NCBI GenBank assembly: GCA_019421365.1
Contig: JAHZFJ010000052.1
Coordinates: 1 to 13,925 of the forward strand
Reading direction: 5' to 3'
DNA from: Lachnospiraceae bacterium
Lineage (GTDB): Bacteria; Bacillota; Clostridia; Lachnospirales; Lachnospiraceae
Length of the DNA: 13,925 bases
The notes beneath the pieces are model-generated. The model was not told the origin of the DNA. It did not search any database and saw only the letters and a program-made list of their open reading frames with translations. The translations under genes were made by a program, and so were the position numbers. Below are positions 1 through 7,556 of the stretch, one piece after another; position 1 is the first letter of the stretch, and the number at the start of each line of letters is the position of its first letter.

Positions 1-42
1 CACATGTAGTTGACTGTTACTAATAGGTCGAGGGCTTAACCA
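1..42 (+). rRNA. 23S ribosomal RNA, 3' end only
   Basis: The first bases carry the conserved 3' terminus of bacterial 23S rRNA: the ACTAATAGGTCGAGG block (19-33) followed by CTTAACC (35-41), which normally pairs with GGTTAAG at the 5' end of the 23S molecule. The gene is cut by the left edge. The exact mature end is set by processing and is placed at about 41-43. No 5S gene follows before the terminator at 92. Confidence 0.9.
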
Positions 43-91
43 AAAAGATTCTGACAATTCAATGTGTAGTTTTGAAAGTACAAGAATAGAG

Positions 92-120
92 ACACTTAAC
101 CATATGGTTAAGTGTTTTTT
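92..120 (+). terminator. Intrinsic terminator of the rRNA operon
   Basis: A perfect 10-bp stem, ACACTTAACC (92-101) with GGTTAAGTGT (106-115), closes a 4-base ATAT loop and runs into a T6 tract (115-120). It lies 50 bases after the 23S end and is the obvious end of the rRNA transcript. Part of the stem (CTTAACC/GGTTAAG) copies the sequence of the 23S terminal helix. Confidence 0.9.
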
Positions 121-169
121 GCGTATAAGGAAAATCTTTGTTTATATAGGTTAACTCTGCGCCTATTTT

Positions 170-198
170 TTGCTAAAATGAAACTATTTACCGATATG
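170..198 (+). promoter_or_regulatory. Candidate promoter of the HD-GYP gene (sigma-A or sigma-D type)
   Basis: Two readings are possible. As a sigma-A promoter, TTGCTA (170-175), a 17-base spacer and GATATG (193-198) fit moderately. As a motility sigma-D/FliA promoter, CTAAA (173-177) precedes a perfect CCGATAT (191-197), but the 13-base gap is shorter than the usual 14-16. The CCGATAT copy is also the left arm of a 9-bp inverted repeat, TACCGATAT (189-197) and ATATCGGTA (232-240). A separate TATAAT sits at 244-249 without a convincing -35. Confidence 0.35.
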
Positions 199-290
199 AA
201 GATTTAAAAAAATTTGATAGAATGAAGATAAATATCGGTAGCTTATAATATAACATAGGAGAGTATTCTTTATAAGGATAGGAGAGGACT

Positions 291-1361
291 ATGAAGAGAT
301 TAATTAAACGTAAAGATTTAAAAGAAAACATGATAATTTATGGAGATGTATTAACTACCTATGGTTCTATTTTAGTCAATAGTGGAACCATAGTTGACAA
401 ACGTGTTTTAAAATTACTTGAAAGCAATAATATTTATGAAGTAAGAATATTAGATACGTCTAATGAGGATAAAAGATTAGAAGGTTTGGAGACGCATCTC
501 AAGGAAATTCGTAAAACTACTAAATTTAAGGAGATAAACCACAAATACACATTATGTTATTCTAACATTCAAGGTCAATTTAACGATGTTATTGATCGTG
601 ATAAGAAGGTGGATAAAGAACAGATTATTAGTGGAATAGATACCGTTTTACATAAAGTAGATAACACGAATGAATTATTCGATGCTTTGTATGGTATGCA
701 GCTGAAACAAAATCGGCTGTATATGCATAGCTTGAATACGGCTTTAATTTCTAATATTCTAGCTAAATGGCTAAAGTTTTCAGAAAAAGAAATTAACGAT
801 ATTACGCTTGCTGGGTTATTTCACGATATAGGAATGTTAATGATACCAGAAGAAGTTCTGCAAAAGAGCGAAGATGAACTTACCAAAGAGGATAAAGATT
901 TAATACAAAAACATACTATATACGGATATCGTTATCTTATGAAACGTGAACTCAATCGACAAATTGGTCTGACGGCATTAACACATCATGAAAAAATTGA
1001 TGGTTCAGGGTATCCATTACAGATTATGAGCCCAACTATATGTACTTACTCTAAGATAGTATCAATAGCGGATGCCTATGATGAATTAACATTGACAGAA
1101 GATGGAGCTAGGAATCCATTTTCATTAATACGTGAGTTCGAGAAAGATGGCATGTCAAAGTATGATCCACAGTATATTATGGTATTCCTTGCAGGTATTA
1201 TGGATACATACATTGGATGTGATGTCCTACTTAGTGATAACCGAGTAGGAAGAATTATATATGTTAATAAATCAGATCTGTCTAGACCAACTCTAAAATG
1301 TGGCGAAGAATTTATTAATTTATCAGAAGAAAAGGAAATTCAAATAATAAAATTTGTTTAA
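291..1361 (+). CDS. HD-GYP domain protein, probable cyclic-di-GMP phosphodiesterase
   Basis: The 356-residue soluble protein has a C-terminal HD-GYP domain (about residues 115-310), a family that hydrolyses the second messenger c-di-GMP. The expected metal ligands and signatures are visible: H146, the H178-D179 pair in FHDIG, H208, H232-H233-E234, the DGSGYP signature at 237-242 and D261 in the ADAYDELT block. The N-terminal ~110 residues show no receiver, PAS or membrane segment; the beginning (GSILVNSGTIVDKRVLKLL) resembles the small N-terminal region common in clostridial HD-GYP proteins. The start is supported by GGAGAGG at 281-287, 3 bases upstream. It has its own terminator and is transcribed apart from the sugar genes, so a link to chitobiose use is not indicated; a role in motility/adhesion control is family-based inference. 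With intact catalytic residues it should be active. Confidence 0.88.
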   Translation: MKRLIKRKDLKENMIIYGDVLTTYGSILVNSGTIVDKRVLKLLESNNIYEVRILDTSNEDKRLEGLETHLKEIRKTTKFKEINHKYTLCYSNIQGQFNDVIDRDKKVDKEQIISGIDTVLHKVDNTNELFDALYGMQLKQNRLYMHSLNTALISNILAKWLKFSEKEINDITLAGLFHDIGMLMIPEEVLQKSEDELTKEDKDLIQKHTIYGYRYLMKRELNRQIGLTALTHHEKIDGSGYPLQIMSPTICTYSKIVSIADAYDELTLTEDGARNPFSLIREFEKDGMSKYDPQYIMVFLAGIMDTYIGCDVLLSDNRVGRIIYVNKSDLSRPTLKCGEEFINLSEEKEIQIIKFV

Positions 1362-1397
1362 GAGATACATAATTTACTTTCAATAGAGCATAACAAC

Positions 1398-1441
1398 AGC
1401 CGAAATTCCAGAGAGAGGAATTTCGGCTATATTTTTGTTTT
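1398..1441 (+). terminator. Intrinsic terminator after the HD-GYP gene
   Basis: A perfect 12-bp stem, AGCCGAAATTCC (1398-1409) with GGAATTTCGGCT (1417-1428), has a 7-base loop and is followed by a T-rich tail (ATATTTTTGTTTT). It separates the HD-GYP gene from the downstream phosphorylase transcript. Confidence 0.92.
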
Positions 1442-1455
1442 AATCAGCAAGAATG

Positions 1456-1508
1456 TGCAAATTTTCGCATGGTTTACAGTTTGTTTTCTAATGATGCATA
1501 GATATAAT
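1456..1508 (+). promoter_or_regulatory. Candidate promoter and operator of the phosphorylase gene
   Basis: TATAAT at 1503-1508 is a perfect sigma-A -10. The best spaced -35 is the weak TTGTTT at 1481-1486 (16-base spacer). A better -35 match, TTTACA at 1473-1478, is 24 bases away and too far. A weak -35 suits an activator-dependent promoter. Just upstream, TGCAAATTTTCGCA (1456-1469) is an imperfect dyad (5 of 7 positions) and could be a regulator site. It lacks the central CG of a CcpA cre box. Confidence 0.45.
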
Positions 1509-1561
1509 TTTACTAGAGGAGTATGTTAGAATATATATATTTTCTAGAGGAGGAATGAACA

Positions 1562-3958
1562 GTGAGATATGGACATTTTGATGTGGCAAATAAGGAATAT
1601 TGTATTGAAAGAGTAGATTTACCTACGTCTTGGACAAATTATCTTGGTGTGAAAGATTTTTGTGTTGTAGTCAATCATACTGCAGGAGGATATTCATTTT
1701 ACAAATCTCCTGAGTATCATCGTATAACTAGATTTCGAGGTAACAGTGTTCCAATGGATCGTCCAGGACATTATGTATACATTCGAGATGAACAATCAAA
1801 GGATTATTGGAGTGTTTCTTGGCAGCCTACGAATAAGTCTTTGGATGAATATGCTTATACTTGTAGACATGGTATGTCATATTCCGTTTATGAGTGTGAA
1901 CATGATAAGATTAAAGCAAAACAAACACTAGTAGTCCCAATAGAAGATAATGTTGAATTGTGGGATGTAACAATTAGGAACGAAGATGATAAGGTCAGAG
2001 AATTGAGTTTATTCTCATATTGTGAATTCTCTTATCACCATATTATGATCGATAATCAGAATTATCAGATGAGTCTATATTGCGCAGGATCTAACTATAA
2101 GGACTCAATTATAGAATACGATTTATTCTATGAAGAGTTTGGATATCAGTATTTTACGGCGAATTTTGAACCAGATAGTTATGATTGTCTACGAGATAAA
2201 TTTCTTGGATTATATCATACAGAAGATAATCCAGTAGCAGTTGAACGTGGATATTGTAGTAACTCATCAGAACTAGGTAATAACCATTGCGGATCACTAC
2301 ATAAAAAGATAATATTGCAACCAGGTGAAGAAATAAGAGTAATTTACATGCTTGGAGAAGGAAATCGTGAGGAAGGGCAAAAAATCAGAGAGAAATATAG
2401 TGATTTAAACAACGTAGATGCTGTGTATTTTGATTTAAGGAACTACTGGGATGAGAAATTTAGATGTTTACAGATTCAAACACCTAATGAGGGAATGAAT
2501 GTATTAATCAATACATGGAATTTGTATCAATCAGAAATTAACGTCATGTTCTCAAGATTTGCATCTTTTATAGAAGTTGGTGGTAGAACAGGATTGGGAT
2601 TCAGAGATACCGCTCAAGATGCTATGACAATTCCACATTCTAATCCAGCAAAATGTAAAGAGCGTATTATCCAGTTGCTACAAGGTGTTGTGTCGGAAGG
2701 ATACGGTCTTCACCTATTCCAACCAGAGTGGTTTGAAAAAGAAGATAAAGATAAGAAAAAGCCTTTCAAATCTCCAACCGTTGTACCAACAGCTTCAAAA
2801 GAAAGTTTTGTTCATGGAATTGAGGATGCATGTTCAGATGATGCATTGTGGTTAATAGCTAGTATAGTAGAGTACATAAAAGAAACTGGTGACAAAGAAT
2901 TTATTGATCAAATTATTACCTATGCTGATGGTGGAGAAGGAACTATATATGAGCATATGGAGAAAATACTTGATTTCTCCTATAAACAAGTAGGTAGCAC
3001 TGGGATCTGTAAAGGGCTTAGAGCAGACTGGAATGACTGTCTAAACCTTGGTGGTGGAGAAAGTGCCATGGTATCTTTCCTTCATTACTGGGCAATTGAT
3101 AAATTCCTACAATTGTCTGAAGTACTTGGACGTCAGGCTGAAATAGATAAATATACAAAGATGTCACAGGAAGTTAGAACAGTTTGTAACGATGTTCTAT
3201 GGGATGGCGATTGGTTTATTCGTGGAATCACAAAAGAAGGCGTTAAGATTGGAACAAGTAAGGATTTAGAGGGAAAAGTACATCTAGAATCCAATACATG
3301 GGCAGTATTATCAGGTGCAGCTAATATGGAGAAGGCAATAAAGGCAATGGATAGCGTTTACGAATATCTATATACTCCTTATGGTTTACGATTGAATGCA
3401 CCATCTTATACGAAACCAGACGATTCAATTGGTTTTGTTACAAGAGTTTACCCAGGATTAAAAGAAAATGGAGCAATCTTCTCTCATCCAAATCCATGGG
3501 CATGGGCAGCTGAATGTATGATGGGACGTGGCGACCGTGCAATGGAATTCTACAATTCCTTATGCCCTTATTATCAAAATGATAAGATTGAAGTTAGGGA
3601 GGCAGAGCCATATTCATATTGTCAATTTGTAGTGGGTCCAGATCATACTGCCTTTGGTAGAGCGAGACATCCTTTCATGACAGGTTCATCAGGATGGGCG
3701 TATTTCTCTGCTACTAGATATATATTAGGTATACGACCAGAATTCGATTATCTCGAAGTAGATCCATGTATTCCAAGTGATTGGAATGAGTTCGATGTTA
3801 CAAGAGTATGGAGAGGTGCTACGTATAATATCCATGTAACGAATCCAAACGGCGTAATGAAAGGAATTAAGACAATAATTGTCGATGGAAATGAAGTAGA
3901 AAAGATTAAGGTACAAGAACCAAATACTATCCACGCTGTAGAAATTATAATGGGATAA
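1562..3958 (+). CDS. chbP: GH94 N,N'-diacetylchitobiose phosphorylase (probable)
   Basis: This 798-residue cytoplasmic enzyme belongs to glycoside hydrolase family 94, inverting phosphorylases of beta-linked disaccharides. Predicted reaction: (GlcNAc)2 + phosphate gives GlcNAc-1-phosphate + GlcNAc. The layout is an N-terminal beta-sandwich (about 1-270), helical linker, (alpha/alpha)6 barrel (about 310-720) and C-terminal sheet domain. D492 in ADWNDCLNLGG (488-498) is the expected general acid, at the same number as in the Vibrio enzyme. R348-D349 (GFRDTAQD), H642 (SHPNP) and T707-G708 fit the substrate/phosphate site. The N-terminal half (DRPGHYVYIRD at 66-76, SVSWQP at 84-89) is much closer, from memory, to Vibrio ChbP than to cellobiose phosphorylases, and 798 residues matches ChbP length. 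Neighbouring mutase, nagA and nagB support a GlcNAc substrate. The start is GTG with GGAGG at 1549-1553; the nearby ATG at 1555 is out of frame. Cellobiose phosphorylase is the main alternative. Confidence 0.85.
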   Translation: MRYGHFDVANKEYCIERVDLPTSWTNYLGVKDFCVVVNHTAGGYSFYKSPEYHRITRFRGNSVPMDRPGHYVYIRDEQSKDYWSVSWQPTNKSLDEYAYTCRHGMSYSVYECEHDKIKAKQTLVVPIEDNVELWDVTIRNEDDKVRELSLFSYCEFSYHHIMIDNQNYQMSLYCAGSNYKDSIIEYDLFYEEFGYQYFTANFEPDSYDCLRDKFLGLYHTEDNPVAVERGYCSNSSELGNNHCGSLHKKIILQPGEEIRVIYMLGEGNREEGQKIREKYSDLNNVDAVYFDLRNYWDEKFRCLQIQTPNEGMNVLINTWNLYQSEINVMFSRFASFIEVGGRTGLGFRDTAQDAMTIPHSNPAKCKERIIQLLQGVVSEGYGLHLFQPEWFEKEDKDKKKPFKSPTVVPTASKESFVHGIEDACSDDALWLIASIVEYIKETGDKEFIDQIITYADGGEGTIYEHMEKILDFSYKQVGSTGICKGLRADWNDCLNLGGGESAMVSFLHYWAIDKFLQLSEVLGRQAEIDKYTKMSQEVRTVCNDVLWDGDWFIRGITKEGVKIGTSKDLEGKVHLESNTWAVLSGAANMEKAIKAMDSVYEYLYTPYGLRLNAPSYTKPDDSIGFVTRVYPGLKENGAIFSHPNPWAWAAECMMGRGDRAMEFYNSLCPYYQNDKIEVREAEPYSYCQFVVGPDHTAFGRARHPFMTGSSGWAYFSATRYILGIRPEFDYLEVDPCIPSDWNEFDVTRVWRGATYNIHVTNPNGVMKGIKTIIVDGNEVEKIKVQEPNTIHAVEIIMG

Positions 3959-4020
3959 TAGCTTCGAATAGAAATCCGAATCCTAGGGATAAGTATGAAG
4001 GAAAGGAGTATGATTATATA

Positions 4021-5466
4021 ATGATTAAATTTGGTACTGGAGGTTGGCGTGCGGTAATAGGGGATGAGTTTACGAAAGAGAATATTCAATTATTAGCAAG
4101 AGCCATGGTAGATAAGATGAAAGTAGAAGGCGTGGAGGGAGACGGTATTGTAATCGGGTATGACCGTCGTTTCTTAGCCAAGGAAGCAATGCAGTGGGCT
4201 GCTATGATATTTGCTGAGGAGGGAATTACAGCGTATTTAATAAATCGTTCTGTACCAACTCCACTTGTAATGTACTACGTCATGGAGCATCAGATGCATT
4301 ACGGTATGATGATAACAGCTAGTCATAATCCGGCGATATATAATGGAATCAAAGTATTTACATATGGTGGTAGAGATGCCAATGAAGAGCAAACAGAAGA
4401 TATTGAACGCTATATTAATAGACTCACAATCGATGATATCATTGAGATGGATTATGAAATAGGGAAAAAAACAGGAAAGATTGTTGAAATCTTCCCACTT
4501 AACGAGTACCTTGACAGCATAATTAAAGCAGTTGATATGAATGTAATTCGTGAGAAAAATCTTAGAATTGCTTTGGATCCAATGTATGGCGTTAGTGAAA
4601 CTTCACTTAATATGATTCTTCATACTGCCAGGTGTGATGTGAAAACCATTCATGAACGCCATGACACATTATTTGGTGGAAAATTACCTTCACCATCAGC
4701 AGCTACATTAAGAAGTTTGCAAAACACTGTAGTAGAAGGCCACTACGATATAGGAATAGCAACAGACGGAGATGCTGACAGAATTGGCATCATTGATGAT
4801 AAGGGGCGATTCCTGCATTCCAATGAAATATTAGTTGTATTATACTACTATTTGACAAGATACAAAGGTTGGGAAGGACCTGTAGTAAGAAACATTGCTA
4901 CGACTCATATGCTTGATAAGGTGGCACATAGATTTGGGCAAGAGTGCTATGAAGTCCCTGTAGGATTTAAGCATATCTCATCTAAGATGACAGAAACGAA
5001 TGCCATCATTGGTGGTGAATCATCGGGAGGCTTAACTGTACAAGGTCACATTCATGGCAAGGATGGTATATACGCTGCAATGTTACTTGTTGAGATGATC
5101 GCTATTACGGGCAAAAAATTATCAGAGATTAGTAAAGAAGTAGAAGAGGAATTTGGAAGTAACTATATGGAGGAACGTGATTATAGATTCTCTAGAGAAA
5201 AGAAAGAGGCTATGTATGAATTGCTTATGGAAGAGCGAAGAGTACCAGATCTTCCATATGAAATTGATCATGTATCCTATATAGACGGTAGTAAAGTCTA
5301 TTTTAAGAATGGTGGCTGGGTAATCAGTCGTTTTTCTGGAACAGAGCCTTTATTACGTATCTTCTGCGAAATGCCGACAGAGGAAGAGGCAAAGAAGATT
5401 TGTGACATTTATGCTGAATTCTTACATCTATGTGATGATAGGAATACATTGATTTCCACCTGCTAA
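4021..5466 (+). CDS. Phosphohexomutase, probably acting on GlcNAc-1-phosphate
   Basis: The 481-residue protein is an alpha-D-phosphohexomutase (PGM/PMM superfamily) with all four signatures: active-site phosphoserine loop TASHNP (S101), metal loop DGDADR (249-254), sugar-specificity loop GGESSGG (331-337) and phosphate-binding loop RFSGTEP (437-443). The family interconverts sugar-1- and sugar-6-phosphates. Directly behind the GH94 phosphorylase (62-base gap, no terminator seen), its likely job is converting GlcNAc-1-P from phosphorolysis to GlcNAc-6-P for NagA. In Vibrio a mutase gene also sits beside the chitobiose phosphorylase gene. The sequence alone cannot exclude phosphoglucomutase or phosphomannomutase specificity. 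The start is chosen from the typical opening MIKFGTGGWR. The Shine-Dalgarno AAGGAG (4003-4008) lies 12 bases upstream, somewhat far, and a three-codon ATG-ATT-ATA-TAA (4010-4021) overlaps the start as TAATG. Confidence 0.88.
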   Translation: MIKFGTGGWRAVIGDEFTKENIQLLARAMVDKMKVEGVEGDGIVIGYDRRFLAKEAMQWAAMIFAEEGITAYLINRSVPTPLVMYYVMEHQMHYGMMITASHNPAIYNGIKVFTYGGRDANEEQTEDIERYINRLTIDDIIEMDYEIGKKTGKIVEIFPLNEYLDSIIKAVDMNVIREKNLRIALDPMYGVSETSLNMILHTARCDVKTIHERHDTLFGGKLPSPSAATLRSLQNTVVEGHYDIGIATDGDADRIGIIDDKGRFLHSNEILVVLYYYLTRYKGWEGPVVRNIATTHMLDKVAHRFGQECYEVPVGFKHISSKMTETNAIIGGESSGGLTVQGHIHGKDGIYAAMLLVEMIAITGKKLSEISKEVEEEFGSNYMEERDYRFSREKKEAMYELLMEERRVPDLPYEIDHVSYIDGSKVYFKNGGWVISRFSGTEPLLRIFCEMPTEEEAKKICDIYAEFLHLCDDRNTLISTC

Positions 5467-5483
5467 TATTGGTATAATCTAAT
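5449..5483 (+). promoter_or_regulatory. Promoter of the sensor kinase gene with overlapping dyad
   Basis: TTGATT (5449-5454), an 18-base spacer and the extended -10 TGGTATAAT (5470-5478) make a good sigma-A promoter. Its -35 lies inside the end of the mutase gene and its -10 just after the stop. The 16 bases ATTGGTATAATCTAAT (5468-5483) form an ATTGG/CTAAT dyad and agree with the palindromic NagR/DasR-type operator ATTGGTCTAGACCAAT at 12 of 16 positions. That operator resemblance is recalled, not searched, and AT-rich DNA makes it only suggestive. Confidence 0.5.
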
Positions 5484-5525
5484 TATAAGATAAACAGCAT
5501 CCCTAATAATAAACCATGAAAATTT

Positions 5526-5596
5526 ACAAACACACGTATAACCACGTCACAGTTGTTGCCATAGCAGATGTGAAGTTATTGTACGTGTGTATTTGT
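5526..5596 (+). promoter_or_regulatory. Long imperfect stem-loop in the kinase leader
   Basis: The outer arms pair as ACAAA (5526-5530) with TTTGT (5592-5596), CACACGTA (5531-5538) with TACGTGTG (5582-5589) and TAAC (5539-5542) with GTTA (5575-5578), leaving small bulges (TA at 5590-5591, TTG at 5579-5581). TCAC (5547-5550) can also pair with GTGA (5570-5573). No T-tract follows, so it is not a standard terminator. Transcripts from the promoter at 5449-5478 would carry it in a ~155-base leader. It could be an RNA structure or a DNA operator, function unknown. Confidence 0.5.
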
Positions 5597-5639
5597 ACTA
5601 TTAAGATAATGAATGGAATAAGGGATAGGGGAGGAAACT

Positions 5640-7412
5640 ATGCAAATAGAATATGAAAAAGAAAAGGATAAGAAACATTCTCTGCAATGGAGCATGATAC
5701 GAATGCTTGTTTTATGTTGGCTGCTACCGCTAGCATTACTAGTATTTATCATGCTTTTTTTCATGTCAACTAAGTTGACCGGGCAGACAGAAAACACAAT
5801 TATCTCTTCATCGGATAAAGCTGTTGAGATATGTCAGATGCAGATGGAAGAAGCGAGACTTGCATCAAGGAATGCGTCATATCTATCAACTATTAGAGAC
5901 AGTTATTTCGCCTACCAAAAAGACCAAGATAAGAGAGAGTTTTACGATACAGTTAATCAGTTCTTAGCGCAACAATATAAATATAACGAAAGTTTTTTAA
6001 GTACCATGCTGATTTTCTTAGATGATCCAAGCATGGTGTACTATACATATAGCAATACAAAGGATGCCACTTATACAAGTGTACGTGAATTTAAGAGAAT
6101 AGGACTATCGAAAGTGCTTGATAAGGCAGTGGGAATTGATACAAATATTGAATTACTTAATATTGAAGGACATTTATATATGATTCGTAATCTAGTAAAA
6201 TCTAATTTTGAACCTTATGCTGTTATTGTAATGGAGATAAACACGGATTCCATGTTTAAGAGTCTAAAGAGTATCTGGGGATATAAGATAGGAGAAATCT
6301 ATATGGATGGAGAACCACTATTAGATAGCAATATAGATAATATCTTGACAAGAGAAGAGATTACGACTGTTACAGATGAGAGTATTTATTACAATAGAGA
6401 TTCAAAAGATGTTGTTTACCGTGTTAGTAAGTTAGATCAACATAAGTTAGCATTTGTTATGCAATTGGATTCGGATGCAATTATTGGGGAATTAGATATG
6501 GTCAAATATATGGGGATTATAGTATTGATTTTTATGATTCCATTAGTAATTTTAGTAATTTCGTTCTTCAACCGAAAAGTATCAAGGCCAATTAAGTCGC
6601 TTGTTGAAGCAGCACATAATATTACAAATAAAAAGTATGGTTTTCAGGTAACAAAGTTAAGTAAGAGTTATGAATTTGATTATCTAGGAAATGTTTTTAA
6701 CGAAATGTCATTGGAGCTACAGTATCAGTTCGAGCAGATTTATCTGGAAGAATTGGCATTAAGAGATGCGAAGATTAAAGCTTTACAATCCCAGATTAAC
6801 CCACATTTTCTTAATAATACATTAGAGATTATTAATTGGGAAGCAAGACTTGGGGGAAATCAGCGTGTAAGTGGAATGATTGAAGCTTTATCAACGATGT
6901 TAAATGCTACAATGAACCGTAAGAATCAACATGTAATTCCATTAGAAGAAGAATTAAGTTACGTAGATTCGTATCTATATATTATTAAACAGAGGTTCCA
7001 GGATAAATTTGAAGTAGTTAAGAATATTGATGAACATCTATTAACTTATAAAGTTCCTAGATTGGTAATTCAGCCAATTATTGAAAATGCAGTAGAGCAT
7101 GGAACGAGTACCTTACGTGAAGGAAAAATTATTATATCAATATATGAAGATATAGATAGTATTGTTGTAGAGATTGAGGATAATGGAACATTAACAGAAC
7201 AAGATAATAGAAAGATCAATCAGATATTGAATTCGGATGGGGAGTTAGGTTCTGAAACAAGTCTGAACTTAGGAATACGCAATGTGAATCAGCGTTTGAG
7301 GATTTTGTATGGAGAAAGGTATGGATTGACTATAGATAATAATCAAAATAACCATACTGTTAGTAGGATAAGAATAGGTAAAGCTATATTACATAACAAT
7401 ATTATACAATAA
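5640..7412 (+). CDS. YesM/LytS-type membrane sensor histidine kinase
   Basis: This 590-residue kinase probably senses an extracellular sugar signal. A short cytoplasmic N-terminus is followed by transmembrane helix 1 (about 20-43), a ~245-residue extracellular domain of double-Cache-like size (about 44-288), helix 2 (about 289-309) and a HAMP linker (about 310-364). The His_kinase domain (PF06580 type) has phospho-acceptor H389 in QSQINPHFLNNTLE (383-396). A HATPase_c domain carries the N-box QPIIENAVEHG (478-488, N483) and LGIRNVNQRL (544-553). The G1 box reads EDNGTL (513-518) rather than the usual DNGxG, a mild departure. The start has GGGGAGG (5628-5634), 5 bases upstream. The partner is almost certainly the AraC-type regulator at 10798-11577, unusually separated from it by the transporter genes. 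Ligand not provable from sequence; chitobiose or its binding protein is the contextual guess. Confidence 0.9.
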   Translation: MQIEYEKEKDKKHSLQWSMIRMLVLCWLLPLALLVFIMLFFMSTKLTGQTENTIISSSDKAVEICQMQMEEARLASRNASYLSTIRDSYFAYQKDQDKREFYDTVNQFLAQQYKYNESFLSTMLIFLDDPSMVYYTYSNTKDATYTSVREFKRIGLSKVLDKAVGIDTNIELLNIEGHLYMIRNLVKSNFEPYAVIVMEINTDSMFKSLKSIWGYKIGEIYMDGEPLLDSNIDNILTREEITTVTDESIYYNRDSKDVVYRVSKLDQHKLAFVMQLDSDAIIGELDMVKYMGIIVLIFMIPLVILVISFFNRKVSRPIKSLVEAAHNITNKKYGFQVTKLSKSYEFDYLGNVFNEMSLELQYQFEQIYLEELALRDAKIKALQSQINPHFLNNTLEIINWEARLGGNQRVSGMIEALSTMLNATMNRKNQHVIPLEEELSYVDSYLYIIKQRFQDKFEVVKNIDEHLLTYKVPRLVIQPIIENAVEHGTSTLREGKIIISIYEDIDSIVVEIEDNGTLTEQDNRKINQILNSDGELGSETSLNLGIRNVNQRLRILYGERYGLTIDNNQNNHTVSRIRIGKAILHNNIIQ

Positions 7413-7445
7413 ATAGCAACGCTAATCATTAACCTTTTGTTGATT

Positions 7446-7523
7446 TTGTACTATTCTATTAGTAGATGATATGTATTAACAAATCAGTTCAAATTAGCTC
7501 GCTAGGTGTTTACTCGTAAATAC
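7446..7523 (+). promoter_or_regulatory. Candidate promoter and palindromic operator before the binding-protein gene
   Basis: The 144-base gap has no obvious terminator. TTGTAC (7446-7451), an 18-base spacer and TATGTA (7470-7475) form a weak sigma-A promoter. It overlaps TTTGTACTATT (7445-7455), an 11-mer that also occurs before the kinase gene (5592-5602). At 7506-7523, GTGTTTAC-TC-GTAAATAC is an 18-base near-perfect palindrome (7 of 8 pairs). Its 2-base centre is too tight for an RNA hairpin, so a DNA-binding protein site is more likely. Confidence 0.4.
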
Positions 7524-7556
7524 AATTTCATCAATAAAAAAAGGGAGGAATAAGAA

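Noticed and set aside
1456..1469. Possible CcpA cre site upstream of the phosphorylase gene
   Set aside because: The dyad lacks the central CG and several conserved cre positions, so it is kept only as a generic operator candidate.
1523..1558. 11-codon leader ORF before the phosphorylase gene, and a similar 3-codon one (4010-4021) before the mutase gene
   Set aside because: Both follow GGAGT directly, leaving only one base between Shine-Dalgarno and ATG, too short for efficient initiation. The duplicated CTAGAGGAG (1513-1521, 1544-1552) explains the pattern.
3748..4089. 113-residue - strand open frame opposite the end of the phosphorylase gene
   Set aside because: It lies antisense to two well-supported genes and has low-complexity Ile/Ser/Thr-rich content typical of a shadow frame.
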